Assembly (NCBI GenBank): GCA_027665725.1
Contig: JAQDDS010000002.1
Span: 186,001-250,000 of the forward strand
Reading direction: 5' to 3'
Source of the DNA: Streptococcaceae bacterium AF77-01CM03A
GTDB lineage: Bacteria; Bacillota; Bacilli; Lactobacillales; Streptococcaceae
DNA: 64,000 bases
Positions 48,751 through 59,477 of the stretch are shown piece by piece (positions within the stretch are counted from its first letter, which is position 1; the number at the start of each line of letters is the position of its first letter). The notes beneath the pieces were generated by a model. That model had not been told where the DNA came from, searched no databases, and saw nothing but the letters and a program-made list of their open reading frames with translations. Position numbers and translations under genes: made by a program.

Positions 48751-51156
48751 ATGTTAGTATCATATAAATGGTTAAAAGAATTGGTGGACATTGATGTGCC
48801 ATCACAAGAGTTGGCTGAAAAAATGTCAACTACAGGGATCGAAGTAGAAGGTGTGGAATCACCTGCTACTGGTCTCTCAAAAATTGTTGTCGGAGAAGTC
48901 TTGTCTTGTGAGGATGTGCCAGAAACTCATTTGCATGTCTGCCAAGTCAATGTGGGTGAAGAAGAAGTCCGTCAAATCGTCTGTGGAGCACCAAATGTGC
49001 GTGCAGGCATCAAGGTTATGGTGGCTCTTCCAGGTGCACGCATCGCGGATAACTACAAAATCAAGAAAGGGAAAATCCGTGGTTTAGAATCACTTGGAAT
49101 GATCTGCTCCCTTGGTGAATTAGGGATTTCTGACTCTGTTGTACCGAAAGAATTTGCAGATGGGATCCAAATCTTGCCTCAAGATGCTGTTCCAGGGGAT
49201 GAAGTCTTCTCTTACCTCGACTTGGATGATGAAATCATCGAGCTTTCTATCACTCCTAACCGTGCAGACGCTCTTTCTATGTGTGGGGTAGCACATGAAG
49301 TGGCAGCCATCTATGACAAGGCAGTCAACTTTAAGAAATTCAGTTTAACAGAAACGGATCAAGCCGCAGCTGATGCTCTATCTGTCAGAATTGACACAGA
49401 CAAGGCACCTTACTATGCTGCCCGTATCTTGGATAATGTGACCATCGCGCCAAGTCCACAATGGTTGCAAAATCTCCTCATGAATGAAGGCATCCGTCCG
49501 ATCAACAATGTGGTTGACGTGACCAACTACATCCTACTCTACTTTGGTCAGCCTATGCATGCCTTTGACTTGGATACTTTTGAAGGAAGCGAGATCCGTG
49601 TGCGTGAAGCGCGTGCTGGTGAGAAATTGGTGACCTTGGACGGGGAAGAGCGTGAGTTAGCGGAGTCAGACCTTGTCATCACTGTCGCAGACAAACCAGT
49701 TGCCCTTGCAGGTGTCATGGGTGGTCAGGCTACAGAAATCTCTGAAAAGTCTAGTCGTATAGTCCTTGAAGCTGCTGTCTTCAATGGCAAATCTATCCGT
49801 AAGACTAGTGGTCGCCTCAATCTTCGTTCTGAATCATCTTCTCGCTTTGAAAAAGGCATCAACGTGGCAACAGTCAATGAAGCCCTTGATGCGGCAGCCA
49901 GCATGATTGCTGAACTTGCAGGAGCAACTGTTCGTAAAGGTATTGTTTCAGCAGGCCAGCTTGACACTTCTGATGTGGAAGTTTCTTCAACTCTTGCTGA
50001 TGTCAACCGTGTCCTCGGTACAGAGCTTTCATTTGCTGATGTTGAAGATGTCTTCCGTCGCCTTGGCTTCGGTCTTTCTGGAAATGCAGAAGCCTTCACT
50101 GTCAGCGTCCCTCGTCGCCGCTGGGATATTACTATCGAGGCTGACCTCTTTGAAGAAATCGCTCGTATCTATGGCTATGATCGCTTGCCAACCAGTCTTC
50201 CAAAAGACGATGGTACCGCTGGTGAATTGACTGCGACACAAAAACTCCGTCGTCAAGTTCGTACCATTGCAGAAGGTGCTGGATTGACAGAAATCATCAC
50301 CTACGCTCTAACAACTCCTGAAAAAGCGGTTGAATTTACGATTCAACCAAGTCATTTGACAGAATTGATGTGGCCAATGACTGTGGATCGTTCAGTCCTT
50401 CGTCAAAATATGGTTTCAGGTATTTTGGATACAGTTGCCTACAACGTAGCACGTAAGAATAAAAACTTGGCTCTTTATGAGATTGGAAAAGTCTTCGAGC
50501 AAACTGGTAATCCAAAAGAAGAATTGCCAAATGAAATTAACAGCTTTGCCTTTGCCTTGACTGGCTTAGTCGCTGAAAAAGACTTCCAAACAGCAGCAGT
50601 TCCTGTTGACTTCTTCTATGCTAAGGGAATTTTGGAAGCTCTCTTTGCTCGCTTGGGTCTTGAAGTGACTTATACAGCAACCTCTGAAATTGCTAGTCTT
50701 CACCCAGGACGTACAGCCTTGATCTCACTCGGTGACCAAGTCCTTGGTTTCCTCGGTCAAGTACATCCTGTTACAGCTAAGGCTTATGATATTCCAGAAA
50801 CTTATGTAGCAGAGCTCAACCTTTCAGCTATCGAAGCAGCCCTTCAACCAGCTACTCCATTTGTGGAAATTACTAAATTCCCAGCAGTCAGCCGTGATAT
50901 CGCCCTTCTCCTCAAAGCAGAAGTGACTCACCAAGATGTGGTTGATGCCATCAAATCTGCAGGCGTGAAACGTTTGACAGATATCAGACTCTTTGATGTC
51001 TTCTCAGGTGAAAAACTGGGTATCGGAATGAAATCAATGGCTTATAGCTTGACCTTCCAAAATCCAGAAGATAGCTTGACAGACGAAGAAGTCGCACGCT
51101 ATATGGAAAAAATCCAAGCATCACTCGAAGAAAAAGTGAATGCAGAAGTGCGTTAA
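48751..51156 (+). CDS. pheT: phenylalanyl-tRNA synthetase beta subunit
   Basis: The 801-residue beta subunit: N-terminal tRNA-binding EMAP-like domain (about 40-150), B1-B5 core with the editing site, and the C-terminal anticodon-binding ferredoxin-like fold (FDX-ACB, about 705-800). [18 protein letters not shown] is the conserved start. The ATG has no clear Shine-Dalgarno sequence. The 130-base gap after pheS includes a hairpin (about 48657-48682), so expression may depend on readthrough from the T-box transcript. Confidence 0.95.
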   Translation: MLVSYKWLKELVDIDVPSQELAEKMSTTGIEVEGVESPATGLSKIVVGEVLSCEDVPETHLHVCQVNVGEEEVRQIVCGAPNVRAGIKVMVALPGARIADNYKIKKGKIRGLESLGMICSLGELGISDSVVPKEFADGIQILPQDAVPGDEVFSYLDLDDEIIELSITPNRADALSMCGVAHEVAAIYDKAVNFKKFSLTETDQAAADALSVRIDTDKAPYYAARILDNVTIAPSPQWLQNLLMNEGIRPINNVVDVTNYILLYFGQPMHAFDLDTFEGSEIRVREARAGEKLVTLDGEERELAESDLVITVADKPVALAGVMGGQATEISEKSSRIVLEAAVFNGKSIRKTSGRLNLRSESSSRFEKGINVATVNEALDAAASMIAELAGATVRKGIVSAGQLDTSDVEVSSTLADVNRVLGTELSFADVEDVFRRLGFGLSGNAEAFTVSVPRRRWDITIEADLFEEIARIYGYDRLPTSLPKDDGTAGELTATQKLRRQVRTIAEGAGLTEIITYALTTPEKAVEFTIQPSHLTELMWPMTVDRSVLRQNMVSGILDTVAYNVARKNKNLALYEIGKVFEQTGNPKEELPNEINSFAFALTGLVAEKDFQTAAVPVDFFYAKGILEALFARLGLEVTYTATSEIASLHPGRTALISLGDQVLGFLGQVHPVTAKAYDIPETYVAELNLSAIEAALQPATPFVEITKFPAVSRDIALLLKAEVTHQDVVDAIKSAGVKRLTDIRLFDVFSGEKLGIGMKSMAYSLTFQNPEDSLTDEEVARYMEKIQASLEEKVNAEVR

Positions 51157-51162
51157 GAGTTT

Positions 51163-51191
51163 AAAATCCATCCCTAAGGATGGATTTTTTT
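51163..51191 (+). terminator. pheT terminator
   Basis: Stem AAATCCATCC / GGATGGATTT with a 4-base loop, followed by T residues. Confidence 0.9.
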
Positions 51192-51296
51192 GTCTTTGTA
51201 AATGCCGAATATTGGAAAGAAAAATGAAGTTGAATCTTATTCGTTTTGATAAAAAAATGCCTAGTGAATTCTACTAATAAAAATGTACATAAATCC

Positions 51297-51324
51297 TTGT
51301 AATGCCCAAAAAAAGGAGTATAAT
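51297..51324 (+). promoter_or_regulatory. promoter of the NatAB-like ABC operon
   Basis: TTGTAA (51297-51302), 16 bp, TATAAT (51319-51324), then TAGGAGGTGG before the ATPase ATG. Confidence 0.75.
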
Positions 51325-51351
51325 GAGTGTAGAAACAATAGGAGGTGGATC

Positions 51352-52245
51352 ATGTTAGAAATCCGCAATCTTGAAAAAAGTTTTGGTCCCAAACAAGTCT
51401 TGTTTGGTGTTAACTTTCAAGCTCAACCTGGAAGAATTTTAGGTCTAGTTGGGAAAAATGGAGCTGGGAAAACAACGATTTTCCACAGTATGTTGAAATT
51501 TTTAGAGTATCAAGGAGAGATCAGTCTGGATGGGCAGGAGATTCGTCAGGAAACCTATGCTCGAATTGGCTATCTGCCTGAGGAACGTAGCCTCATGCCC
51601 AAATTGACAGTCCTTGAACAAGTTCGTTACTTGGCGACTCTAAAGGGCATGGATGCTAAGGAAGTCAAGGAAAAACTCCCTCAATGGATGGAGAAATTGG
51701 AAGTGAAGGGCAAATTGACCGACAAAATCAAGAGCCTCTCCAAAGGGAATCAGCAGAAAATTCAGTTGATTATCACCCTAATCCATGAGCCTGACTTGAT
51801 TATCCTGGATGAGCCTTTTAGTGGTTTGGATCCAGTCAATACCGAGTTGCTCAAACAAGTCATCTTGAAAGAGAAAGAGCGCGGTGCAATCATTATCTTT
51901 TCTGACCATGTCATGACCAATGTTGAGGAGCTTTGCGATGATATTCTGATGATTCGTGATGGGCGTGTGGTCTTGCATGGACCAGTTCAGGATGTTCGCA
52001 ATCAATACGGGAAAACACGTCTCTTTGTTTCAAGTGAACGAAGCAAGGAAGAACTGGAAAAACTTCCTCACGTGAAACAGGTGAGTTTGACCAAGCAAGG
52101 AAGTTGGAAATTGATCCTCGATGACGAGAGCGCTGGAAGGGAACTCTTCCCAATTCTCACTCAAGGTCAATATATTGCGACCTTTGACCAACAAGCTCCA
52201 ACAATCGATGAAATCTTTAAACTAGAATCAGGGGTGGAAGTATGA
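51352..52245 (+). CDS. ABC transporter ATP-binding protein, NatA/DUF4162 type
   Basis: A 297-residue exporter ATPase. Walker A GKNGAGKTT, signature LSKGNQQKIQ, Walker B LIILDEPFSGLDP, and a C-terminal DUF4162-type extension are present. The start MLEIRNLEK was chosen because a GGAGGTGG ribosome site precedes it. It overlaps the permease by 4 bases. Related pairs export sodium, peptides or drugs; the substrate here is unknown. Confidence 0.9.
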   Translation: MLEIRNLEKSFGPKQVLFGVNFQAQPGRILGLVGKNGAGKTTIFHSMLKFLEYQGEISLDGQEIRQETYARIGYLPEERSLMPKLTVLEQVRYLATLKGMDAKEVKEKLPQWMEKLEVKGKLTDKIKSLSKGNQQKIQLIITLIHEPDLIILDEPFSGLDPVNTELLKQVILKEKERGAIIIFSDHVMTNVEELCDDILMIRDGRVVLHGPVQDVRNQYGKTRLFVSSERSKEELEKLPHVKQVSLTKQGSWKLILDDESAGRELFPILTQGQYIATFDQQAPTIDEIFKLESGVEV

Positions 52246-53441
52246 GAAATATGTGGGTTGTAATGAAGGAAACCTATCTTCGACATATCAAGTCGTGGAG
52301 TTTCTTCTTTATGGTGATTTCGCCGTTCCTCTTTTTAGCCTTATCTGTAGGAATCGGCTATCTCCAAGGGTCTTCTATGGCCAAGAATAGCAAGATAGCA
52401 GTAGTAACAACTGTTCTATCTGTGGAGGAAGGGCTCAAATCGACCAATGGCATTAATTTTGACTATAAGGATGAAGCCAGTGCCCAAGAAGCCATCAAGG
52501 ATGAAAAAATAAAAGGTTATTTGACCATTGATCAAGAAGGTAGTGTTCTCAAGGCAGTTTATCATGGTGAAACTTCCCTTGAAATAGGCGTCAAACTAGC
52601 AGTAACCAATAAGCTAAATGAACTGCAATACCAACTCAATCGTTCGGCAGCCAATTTGTCTCAAGAACAGGAAAAACGCCTGAGTCAAACCGTTGATTTT
52701 ACTGAGAAAATTGATGAATCTAAGGAAAACAAAAAAATTGTTCAAACCATTGCGGCCGCAGGGCTTGGTTTCTTCCTTTATATGATTTTGATTACTTATG
52801 CTAGTGTCACTGCTCAGGAAGTAGCTAGCGAGAAAGGAACTAAAATCATGGAGGTGGTCTTCTCTAGTATCCGAGCTAGTCATTATTTCTACGCTCGCAT
52901 GCTGGCTCTGCTTCTTGTGATTTTGACTCATATTGGCATTTACGTCGTGGGTGGGCTGGCTGCCATTCTGCTCTTTAAAGATATCCCTATCTTGGCACAA
53001 TCTGGAATTTTAAATCATTTAGGAGAGGCTTTCTCGCTCAATACCTTATTGTTTGTCTTGGTTAGTCTCTTTATGTACGTTGTTTTGGCAGCATTCCTAG
53101 GCTCTATGGTTTCTCGCCCTGAGGATTCAGGAAAGGCCTTGTCGCCATTGATGATCTTGATTATAGCAGGATTTGTCGGTGTGACCTCTCTAGGTGCTGC
53201 TGGGGACAATTTAGTTCTGAAAATTGGTTCCTATATTCCTTTCATCTCGACCTTCTTTATGCCATTTAGAGCTATAAATGGGTATGCAAGTGATTTAGAA
53301 GCCTGGATTTCACTTGCCATAACGGTTGTTTTTGCAGTCACTGCAACAGCCTTTATCGGACGCATGTATGCTAGCCTAGTCCTTCAAACAGATGATTTAG
53401 GCATCTGGAAAACCTTTAAACGAGCTTTGAGCTATCACTAA
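52242..53441 (+). CDS. ABC-2 type permease, NatB-like
   Basis: A 399-residue membrane protein: one N-terminal helix (about 22-42), a large extracellular domain (about 45-170), then five or six C-terminal helices (about 175-380), the usual ABC-2 exporter layout. The conserved EVASEKGTKIMEVVFSS segment is present. Partner of the ATPase upstream. No dedicated regulator is adjacent. Confidence 0.9.
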   Translation: MRNMWVVMKETYLRHIKSWSFFFMVISPFLFLALSVGIGYLQGSSMAKNSKIAVVTTVLSVEEGLKSTNGINFDYKDEASAQEAIKDEKIKGYLTIDQEGSVLKAVYHGETSLEIGVKLAVTNKLNELQYQLNRSAANLSQEQEKRLSQTVDFTEKIDESKENKKIVQTIAAAGLGFFLYMILITYASVTAQEVASEKGTKIMEVVFSSIRASHYFYARMLALLLVILTHIGIYVVGGLAAILLFKDIPILAQSGILNHLGEAFSLNTLLFVLVSLFMYVVLAAFLGSMVSRPEDSGKALSPLMILIIAGFVGVTSLGAAGDNLVLKIGSYIPFISTFFMPFRAINGYASDLEAWISLAITVVFAVTATAFIGRMYASLVLQTDDLGIWKTFKRALSYH

Positions 53442-53444
53442 AAG

Positions 53445-53477
53445 AGACACCTTCAGTGAATACTGGAGGTGTTTTTG
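53445..53477 (+). terminator. terminator of the NatAB-like operon
   Basis: Stem ACACCTTCAGT / ACTGGAGGTGT with one G-T pair, followed by TTTTTG. Confidence 0.85.
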
Positions 53478-53545
53478 CTTTACGAATTCATTGCTGTCTA
53501 GTCTTCTTTACTTTATAATGAAAGAAGAATGAAAAGGAGGAGAAC

Positions 53546-53787
53546 ATGAACTATATGGATGTTGCTGAAAATGAGCATTTGTTAATCATTGTCCTTAGGA
53601 TAATGCTGATTAGCTAGATGAGTGAAGATGAGGTGGAGGCGACCTTGTCGATTGGCATCAACACCTTGACCTAACGGATATCTATGGCTAGTGTGAGGTT
53701 CTGCTGGGTAAAGTTTTCAAGCGCCGTTCGAATCTTCGGGACTAGATTTAGTATACCAGACGTCACTTGTATCAGTGGGCTGTTTTT
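53546..53787 (+). pseudogene. decayed coding region behind a strong ribosome site
   Basis: GAAAAGGAGGAGAAC precedes an ATG that opens only 23 codons (MNYMDVAENEHLLIIVLRIM...) before TAG at 53615-53617. The same frame continues with MSEDEVEATLSIGINTLT, a second stop, then about 25 codons to the next obstacle. The excellent ribosome site and acidic helical pieces suggest a dead gene, but I cannot name the ancestor; chance is possible. Nothing else is seen in the 53478-53813 interval. Confidence 0.35.
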
Positions 53788-53813
53788 TTTGTTCTATGCT
53801 TTACAGATTTTTC

Positions 53814-53877
53814 TTGACAAGTTTTCTTTGTTATGGTAATCTTTTATGTAACAAATGTTGCGCAACAAGTGTTGCGC
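53814..53877 (+). promoter_or_regulatory. promoter and overlapping palindromic operators of the TetR-ABC operon
   Basis: TTGACA (53814-53819), 17 bp, extended TGGTAATCT (-10 at 53837-53842). Immediately downstream are a perfect 12-bp palindrome TGTTGCGCAACA (53856-53867) and an overlapping perfect inverted repeat GCGCAACA-AG-TGTTGCGC (53860-53877). This is the expected place for TetR autorepression. Confidence 0.82.
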
Positions 53878-53889
53878 GAAAGGAGTCTC

Positions 53890-54465
53890 ATGCCACCTAA
53901 GGTTAAATTTAGTAAAGAGGCTATGATTGGGATAGCTTTACAATTGGTGAGAGAAGAGGGAATAGCTAGTTTAACGGCTCGAGCATTAGCGGAAAAACTG
54001 GGAGCCACACCAAGAGTCATTTTTGGGCAATTTGCAAATATGGCTGAGTTACAAGCAGAGGTTATTGTTGCTGCAGAAATGGTAGTGGTGGAGTATATAC
54101 GAAAGGCTTTAGAAGATGAGAAGCCTTTTCGATCTGTCGGGGTTGCTTATATCCTTTTCGCCTCAAAAGAGCCTCAACTCTTTCAATTGCTTTTCCAAAA
54201 TCCTAGTAAAGATCCCATTCGTCGCTTTCAAGATTTTCTTCCCATGAAGGATCATAGTTACCAATTGGTTCTGGATTCGATTGTCGCAGACTATCCTTTG
54301 ACTGTAGAGGAGGCTAGTCGCTTGTACCAGCATCTATTTATCTACTCACACGGGATGGCCTCTATGGTTGCTTCTGGTATTTATCAATTCAGCATGGAAG
54401 AAGTAATTGGATTACTGATAGAGGTTTGTCAATCGCTCATCAAAGAAATGGTAGGAAAAAAATGA
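53890..54465 (+). CDS. TetR/AcrR family transcriptional regulator
   Basis: A 191-residue regulator with the N-terminal helix-turn-helix (LVREEGIASLTARALAEKLGATPRVIFGQFANMAEL) and a variable ligand domain. The start MPPKVKFS after AAAGGAGTCTC was chosen; the longer frame would begin within the operator. It probably represses itself and the ABC genes that follow, since its stop overlaps the next ATG (ATGA). The inducer is unknown. Confidence 0.9.
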   Translation: MPPKVKFSKEAMIGIALQLVREEGIASLTARALAEKLGATPRVIFGQFANMAELQAEVIVAAEMVVVEYIRKALEDEKPFRSVGVAYILFASKEPQLFQLLFQNPSKDPIRRFQDFLPMKDHSYQLVLDSIVADYPLTVEEASRLYQHLFIYSHGMASMVASGIYQFSMEEVIGLLIEVCQSLIKEMVGKK

Positions 54466-55142
54466 TTCAACTAGAAAATATTCACAAAAGTTACGGCCAA
54501 ACCAAGGTTTTAAAAGGGATTGACTTGCAGATTCAAGACCAGGATAATGTGGTTATCCTCGGCCCTTCTGGATCGGGAAAGTCAACTCTCTTAAACGTGT
54601 TATCAGGCTTAGAAAAGGTAGATGAGGGGCATATCCTCATTCAAGGGCAAGATTTATCGCAACTCACGGATGCTCAATTGACAGCCTTTAGACGTGAGAA
54701 GATTGCCTTTATTTTTCAGCAGTATTATTTATTACCGAATCTAACGGTTAGACAAAATGTAAAGATGGGGGCAGACCTAGCAAACAATCATGATTTTTTG
54801 CAGATCATTGAGGATTTGGGCCTTGGCGATAAGCTAGACAAGTATCCGAGTGAATTGTCGGGTGGGGAACAGCAGAGAGTCTCTATTGCCCGGGCCTTGG
54901 CCAAAAAGCCAGAGATTCTTTTCTTAGATGAGCCGACGGGAGCCCTGGATGAAGAAACAGGGCGAAAGATTCTCGACTATATCTGGAAATTGAAGGAAAA
55001 GCTGGGCTTTACCCTCATCATGGTGACGCACAACCAAAATATTGCGGATATGGCCAGAACCATCATTCGCGTCAATAGTGGCAAGATTACCCAAGTTGTA
55101 ACCAACGATCAGCCTCAGACTGCCTATGAGATTGGATGGTAA
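54462..55142 (+). CDS. ABC transporter ATP-binding protein, MacB/LolD type
   Basis: A 226-residue ATPase with Walker [10 protein letters not shown], signature [15 protein letters not shown] and Walker [14 protein letters not shown]. This class pairs with FtsX-type permeases, as here (3 bases apart), and in streptococci often serves antimicrobial peptide resistance or lipoprotein handling. The start was placed at [12 protein letters not shown], translationally coupled to the TetR gene. Confidence 0.92.
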   Translation: MIQLENIHKSYGQTKVLKGIDLQIQDQDNVVILGPSGSGKSTLLNVLSGLEKVDEGHILIQGQDLSQLTDAQLTAFRREKIAFIFQQYYLLPNLTVRQNVKMGADLANNHDFLQIIEDLGLGDKLDKYPSELSGGEQQRVSIARALAKKPEILFLDEPTGALDEETGRKILDYIWKLKEKLGFTLIMVTHNQNIADMARTIIRVNSGKITQVVTNDQPQTAYEIGW

Positions 55143-55145
55143 GCC

Positions 55146-56291
55146 ATGTTTTCAGTAAAAGATATTCGAAAATTAGTTGTCGTCAGTATCATTGGGGCTT
55201 GTGCGGTCTTTGTGGCCAATCTCTTCTTGAATTTTTACCTGGATATCGAGCAGTTGGAGATTTCTAAAACCAATCCCATGATGCAGACCTACTATGATGC
55301 CCAGGTTTCGCTATCTTGGATGGTGGCCATGGTCAGTGGTGTTGTCTTGTCCTTGACGTCTATCCTTCTCATGTGTTTTTATATCAAACAATTTGTCGAT
55401 GACCACAAGGAACAATTAGGAATTTTAAAGGCTTTGGGATACAGCAATGGCCAGTTGGCTAAACGATTTTGGGTATTTGGGCTCAGTTTTGGTGCCGGAG
55501 CGCTTCTTGGCTATTTAGCTTCTTTTCTTATGATGGAGCATTTTTATGACTTTCGTAATGAGAAGGGGATCTTACCAGAAATCACCATTCATTTTCATTG
55601 GCAGCTCTTGCTTGCTTTGGTGATCCTGCCAACGGTATTTTTTATGCTTCTCGCGATTGGCTATGCTAGAAGACAACTACAAACGCAGGCTCTTCGCTTA
55701 TTGAAAAAGTCCCCAACACCAATCAAGGTCAAAAGGAGAAAGAAGACTCCTATGAGAGAGAAAGACTTCCTAAAAGAGCTGTCTTCAGCGCTGATTTGGG
55801 GGAGAAAATCGATCCTGTTTTTTGTAGTCTTTGGTTCTATGTGTTTTGCGGCCATGGTTCAATTGTCCTTTGGCCTCAGGGATTACACAGATGACATCAT
55901 CCAAACCATGATGATCATGATTGGCTTGATCTTGTCTTTTTCCATTCTCTTTTTGTCATTGGGGATTGTGGTCTCAGAAAGTCGCGAAACCTTGGCTCTT
56001 ATGAAGGCTTTTGGCTACACCGATCGTGAATGCCAAGGTCATATTCTCGCTCCCTATCGTTTTTGGGCTTATTTAGGATTTGTTCTTGGGACAGCTTATC
56101 AATATGGCATCATGGAAATCTTGATTGGTGTGATCAAAGATACGGTTCCTGAAAAGATTGAGCATCACTTTGATGGGAATGTGTGCTTTTGGACCTTGAT
56201 AGGTTTTGCTTTGATTTATGAAAGCCTCTTTTATCTATCCAACAGAAAACTCCAAAAACAAACCATCAAAGAAGTGCTCTTAGCAGAATAA
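55146..56291 (+). CDS. FtsX-like ABC permease
   Basis: A 381-residue membrane protein with two halves. Each half carries FtsX-type helices and the 'ILKALGYSNGQLAKRF' or 'LMKAFGYTDRECQGHI' coupling segment, joined by a charged loop (about 195-215). No large extracellular domain is present, so it is smaller than BceB-type permeases. It pairs with the ATPase upstream. The next sequence is repeat and debris, so the operon ends here. Confidence 0.88.
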   Translation: MFSVKDIRKLVVVSIIGACAVFVANLFLNFYLDIEQLEISKTNPMMQTYYDAQVSLSWMVAMVSGVVLSLTSILLMCFYIKQFVDDHKEQLGILKALGYSNGQLAKRFWVFGLSFGAGALLGYLASFLMMEHFYDFRNEKGILPEITIHFHWQLLLALVILPTVFFMLLAIGYARRQLQTQALRLLKKSPTPIKVKRRKKTPMREKDFLKELSSALIWGRKSILFFVVFGSMCFAAMVQLSFGLRDYTDDIIQTMMIMIGLILSFSILFLSLGIVVSESRETLALMKAFGYTDRECQGHILAPYRFWAYLGFVLGTAYQYGIMEILIGVIKDTVPEKIEHHFDGNVCFWTLIGFALIYESLFYLSNRKLQKQTIKEVLLAE

Positions 56292-56303
56292 ATAGAAAAG
56301 AGA

Positions 56304-56435
56304 GTGGGACAGAAATCAGTAATTCGTTAGAATTCGATTTCGTCGTCCCACCTCCGCACAGTTGAGTAGGGCTGTAAAAGCTGATGAAATCAGCGTAGTA
56401 GAGCCCACTCAACCACTGCGTCTTGCTCGACAATC
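56304..56435. repeat. structured intergenic repeat with two nested hairpins
   Basis: Hairpin 1: GTGGGAC (56304-56310) pairs with GTCCCAC (56345-56351), enclosing GAAATC / GATTTC and AATTC / GAATT. Hairpin 2: GTTGAGT (56361-56367) with ACTCAAC (56407-56413), enclosing GGGCT / AGCCC and GCTGAT / ATCAGC. I recall near-identical sequence scattered between genes in mitis-group genomes; only one copy is in this window. It has no coding capacity. Confidence 0.65.
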
Positions 56436-56498
56436 TAAAGACAATTGAGAGGTTTTTCCGCTATTCTAAGGGAATAAAAGAAATGAAAGAGAGACAGC

Positions 56499-56633
56499 AT
56501 GAAACGGAGTTACTGGCAGGACCTAAAGGGGGCCTTTTACTTAATCTGGCGCAACAAATGGTCCTTTATCTCAGTGGGGATTCTTCTGCAGTTTGTGGTT
56601 GGTATTGGGGCTGCGGCCTTGTGTCATAAATAA
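56499..56633 (+). pseudogene. truncated membrane-protein start (43-44 residues)
   Basis: Short ORF MKRSYWQDLKGAFYLIWRNK followed by one hydrophobic helix and an early stop at TGTCATAAATAA. It looks like the N terminus of a larger membrane protein (the opening resembles membrane domains seen before glycerophosphodiesterases), cut off and followed directly by a terminator. A GAGAGACAGC precedes the ATG. A functional small membrane protein is also possible. Confidence 0.4.
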
Positions 56634-56636
56634 ATC

Positions 56637-56670
56637 AAAAGACCTGTGAGTGTATCTCCCAGGTCTTTTA
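56637..56670 (+). terminator. intrinsic terminator
   Basis: Stem AAAAGACCTG / CAGGTCTTTT with a 13-base loop. Confidence 0.8.
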
Positions 56671-56783
56671 TACTCTTCGAAAATCTCTTCAAACCACGTC
56701 AGCTTCCATCTGCAACCTCAAAACAGTGTTTTGAGCAGCCTGTGGCTAGCTTCCTAGTTTGCTCTTTGATTTTCATTGAGTAT
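56669..56783. repeat. BOX-type intergenic element
   Basis: It begins TATACTCTTCGAAAATC and ends TTTTCATTGAGTAT, which are the boxA and boxC ends of the BOX elements of pneumococcus and relatives. The middle (CAACCTCAAAACAGTGTTTTGAG) forms a hairpin. At about 115 bp it is short, so the boxB units appear reduced or missing. It lies 40 bp upstream of the rpoE promoter. Confidence 0.85.
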
Positions 56784-56823
56784 TAATTAGCTGAAATATT
56801 TCACATTAATTTTTTCTAAACCT

Positions 56824-56852
56824 TTGACTAATAAGGAAAATTATCGTACAAT
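56824..56852 (+). promoter_or_regulatory. rpoE promoter
   Basis: TTGACT (56824-56829), 17 bp, TACAAT (56847-56852). Confidence 0.8.
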
Positions 56853-56924
56853 AAAGAGTACATGATAAAATGAGACCAGAGTTTGTTTGCTCTGGTAATA
56901 GTAGTAAAATTGAGGAGAAACGCT

Positions 56925-57500
56925 TTGGAATTAGAAGTATTTGCTGGGCAAGAAAAAAGTGAACTATCTATGATTGAGGTGGCTCGTGCCATCTTAGAAC
57001 TTCGTGGTCGTGATCACGAAATGCATTTTAGCGATTTAGTCAATGAAATCCAAAACTATTTGGGTACCTCTAATAGCGATATTCGTGAAGCTCTACCTTT
57101 GTTCTATACAGAGTTAAACTTTGACGGTAGTTTTATCTCACTTGGAGATAACAAATGGGGTCTTCGTTCATGGTATGGAGTAGATGAAATTGACGAAGAA
57201 ATCATTGCACTTGAGGAAAGTGACGATGAAGAAGTAGCACCTAAGGCTAAGAAAAAACGTGTTAATGCCTTTATGGATGGAGATGCTGATGCCATTGATT
57301 ATGGCGCAGATGATCCAGAGGATGAGGACGCCTACGAAGAAGATCCAGCACTTTCTTATGATGATGAAAATCCAGATGATGAGAAAAACGAAGTAGAAGC
57401 TTACGATGCTGAGATTAACGAAATCGCACCAGATGACCTTGGAGAAGATGTCGATCTCGTTGAAGAAGATGACGAAGATTCTGAGGAAGAAGAAGAATAA
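56925..57500 (+). CDS. rpoE: RNA polymerase delta subunit
   Basis: Gram-positive RNA polymerase accessory subunit that speeds recycling and affects promoter selectivity. It has 191 residues: an N-terminal folded HARE-HTH domain (about 1-90, [30 protein letters not shown]) and a disordered, very acidic C-terminal tail. The start is a TTG ([10 protein letters not shown]) placed after TGAGGAGAAACGC, as homologues begin at this residue; the longer frame has no suitable ribosome site. A terminator follows. Confidence 0.93.
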   Translation: MELEVFAGQEKSELSMIEVARAILELRGRDHEMHFSDLVNEIQNYLGTSNSDIREALPLFYTELNFDGSFISLGDNKWGLRSWYGVDEIDEEIIALEESDDEEVAPKAKKKRVNAFMDGDADAIDYGADDPEDEDAYEEDPALSYDDENPDDEKNEVEAYDAEINEIAPDDLGEDVDLVEEDDEDSEEEEE

Positions 57501-57505
57501 TATCA

Positions 57506-57534
57506 AACAACAAGGGAATTCCCTTGTTGTTTTT
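57506..57534 (+). terminator. rpoE terminator
   Basis: Near-perfect stem ACAACAAGGGAA / TTCCCTTGTTGT followed by TTTTC. Confidence 0.9.
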
Positions 57535-57575
57535 CTTTTCTGCAGTAGAACTATAAATCTAGCAAAGAATGACAT

Positions 57576-57667
57576 TTGACAAATGAGTAAAATTGAGATA
57601 AGATATTGTTCGGGCACCTCTTTTTGAGGTCGGAGCTTCCTAGTTATTAGGGAGCTATTTTTGTTTT
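57576..57667 (+). promoter_or_regulatory. pyrG promoter with GGGC start and attenuator
   Basis: TTGACA (57576-57581), 17 bp, TAAGAT (57599-57604). The expected start, 8 bases downstream, is the first G of GGGC (57612-57615). A small hairpin ACCTC / GAGGT (57616-57630) is followed by a terminator hairpin AGCTTCCTAG / TTAGGGAGCT and ATTTTTGTTTTT (about 57634-57667). In Bacillus, low CTP causes reiterative G addition at a GGGC start, and the poly-G tail blocks the terminator; the same layout is seen here. Confidence 0.78.
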
Positions 57668-57758
57668 TCCATGGAAATTATCAACCTGGATTGTAGTTAT
57701 CGGTGAAGGTCTTATTTTCTTAGTCCCCCTCTAGTGAACAAGATCTTGAGCATTTTAG

Positions 57759-59378
<1,620 letters not shown>

Positions 59379-59384
59379 ATTCAT

Positions 59385-59416
59385 AAAAACCTTTGAGAGT
59401 CATCTCAGAGGTTTTT
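59385..59416 (+). terminator. pyrG terminator
   Basis: Stem AAAAACCT...GAG / CTC...AGGTTTTT with a small loop. Confidence 0.85.
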
Positions 59417-59477
59417 AATTTGTTTTCAGTATTATGAAAATCTGGAAAATCAGCTCTGAATTTGGTAAGATAAGATT

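Noticed and set aside
53725..53733. TTCGAAT motif like a tRNA T-arm
   Set aside because: The flanking bases do not form the 5-bp T-stem, and no acceptor, D or anticodon arms can be built around it.
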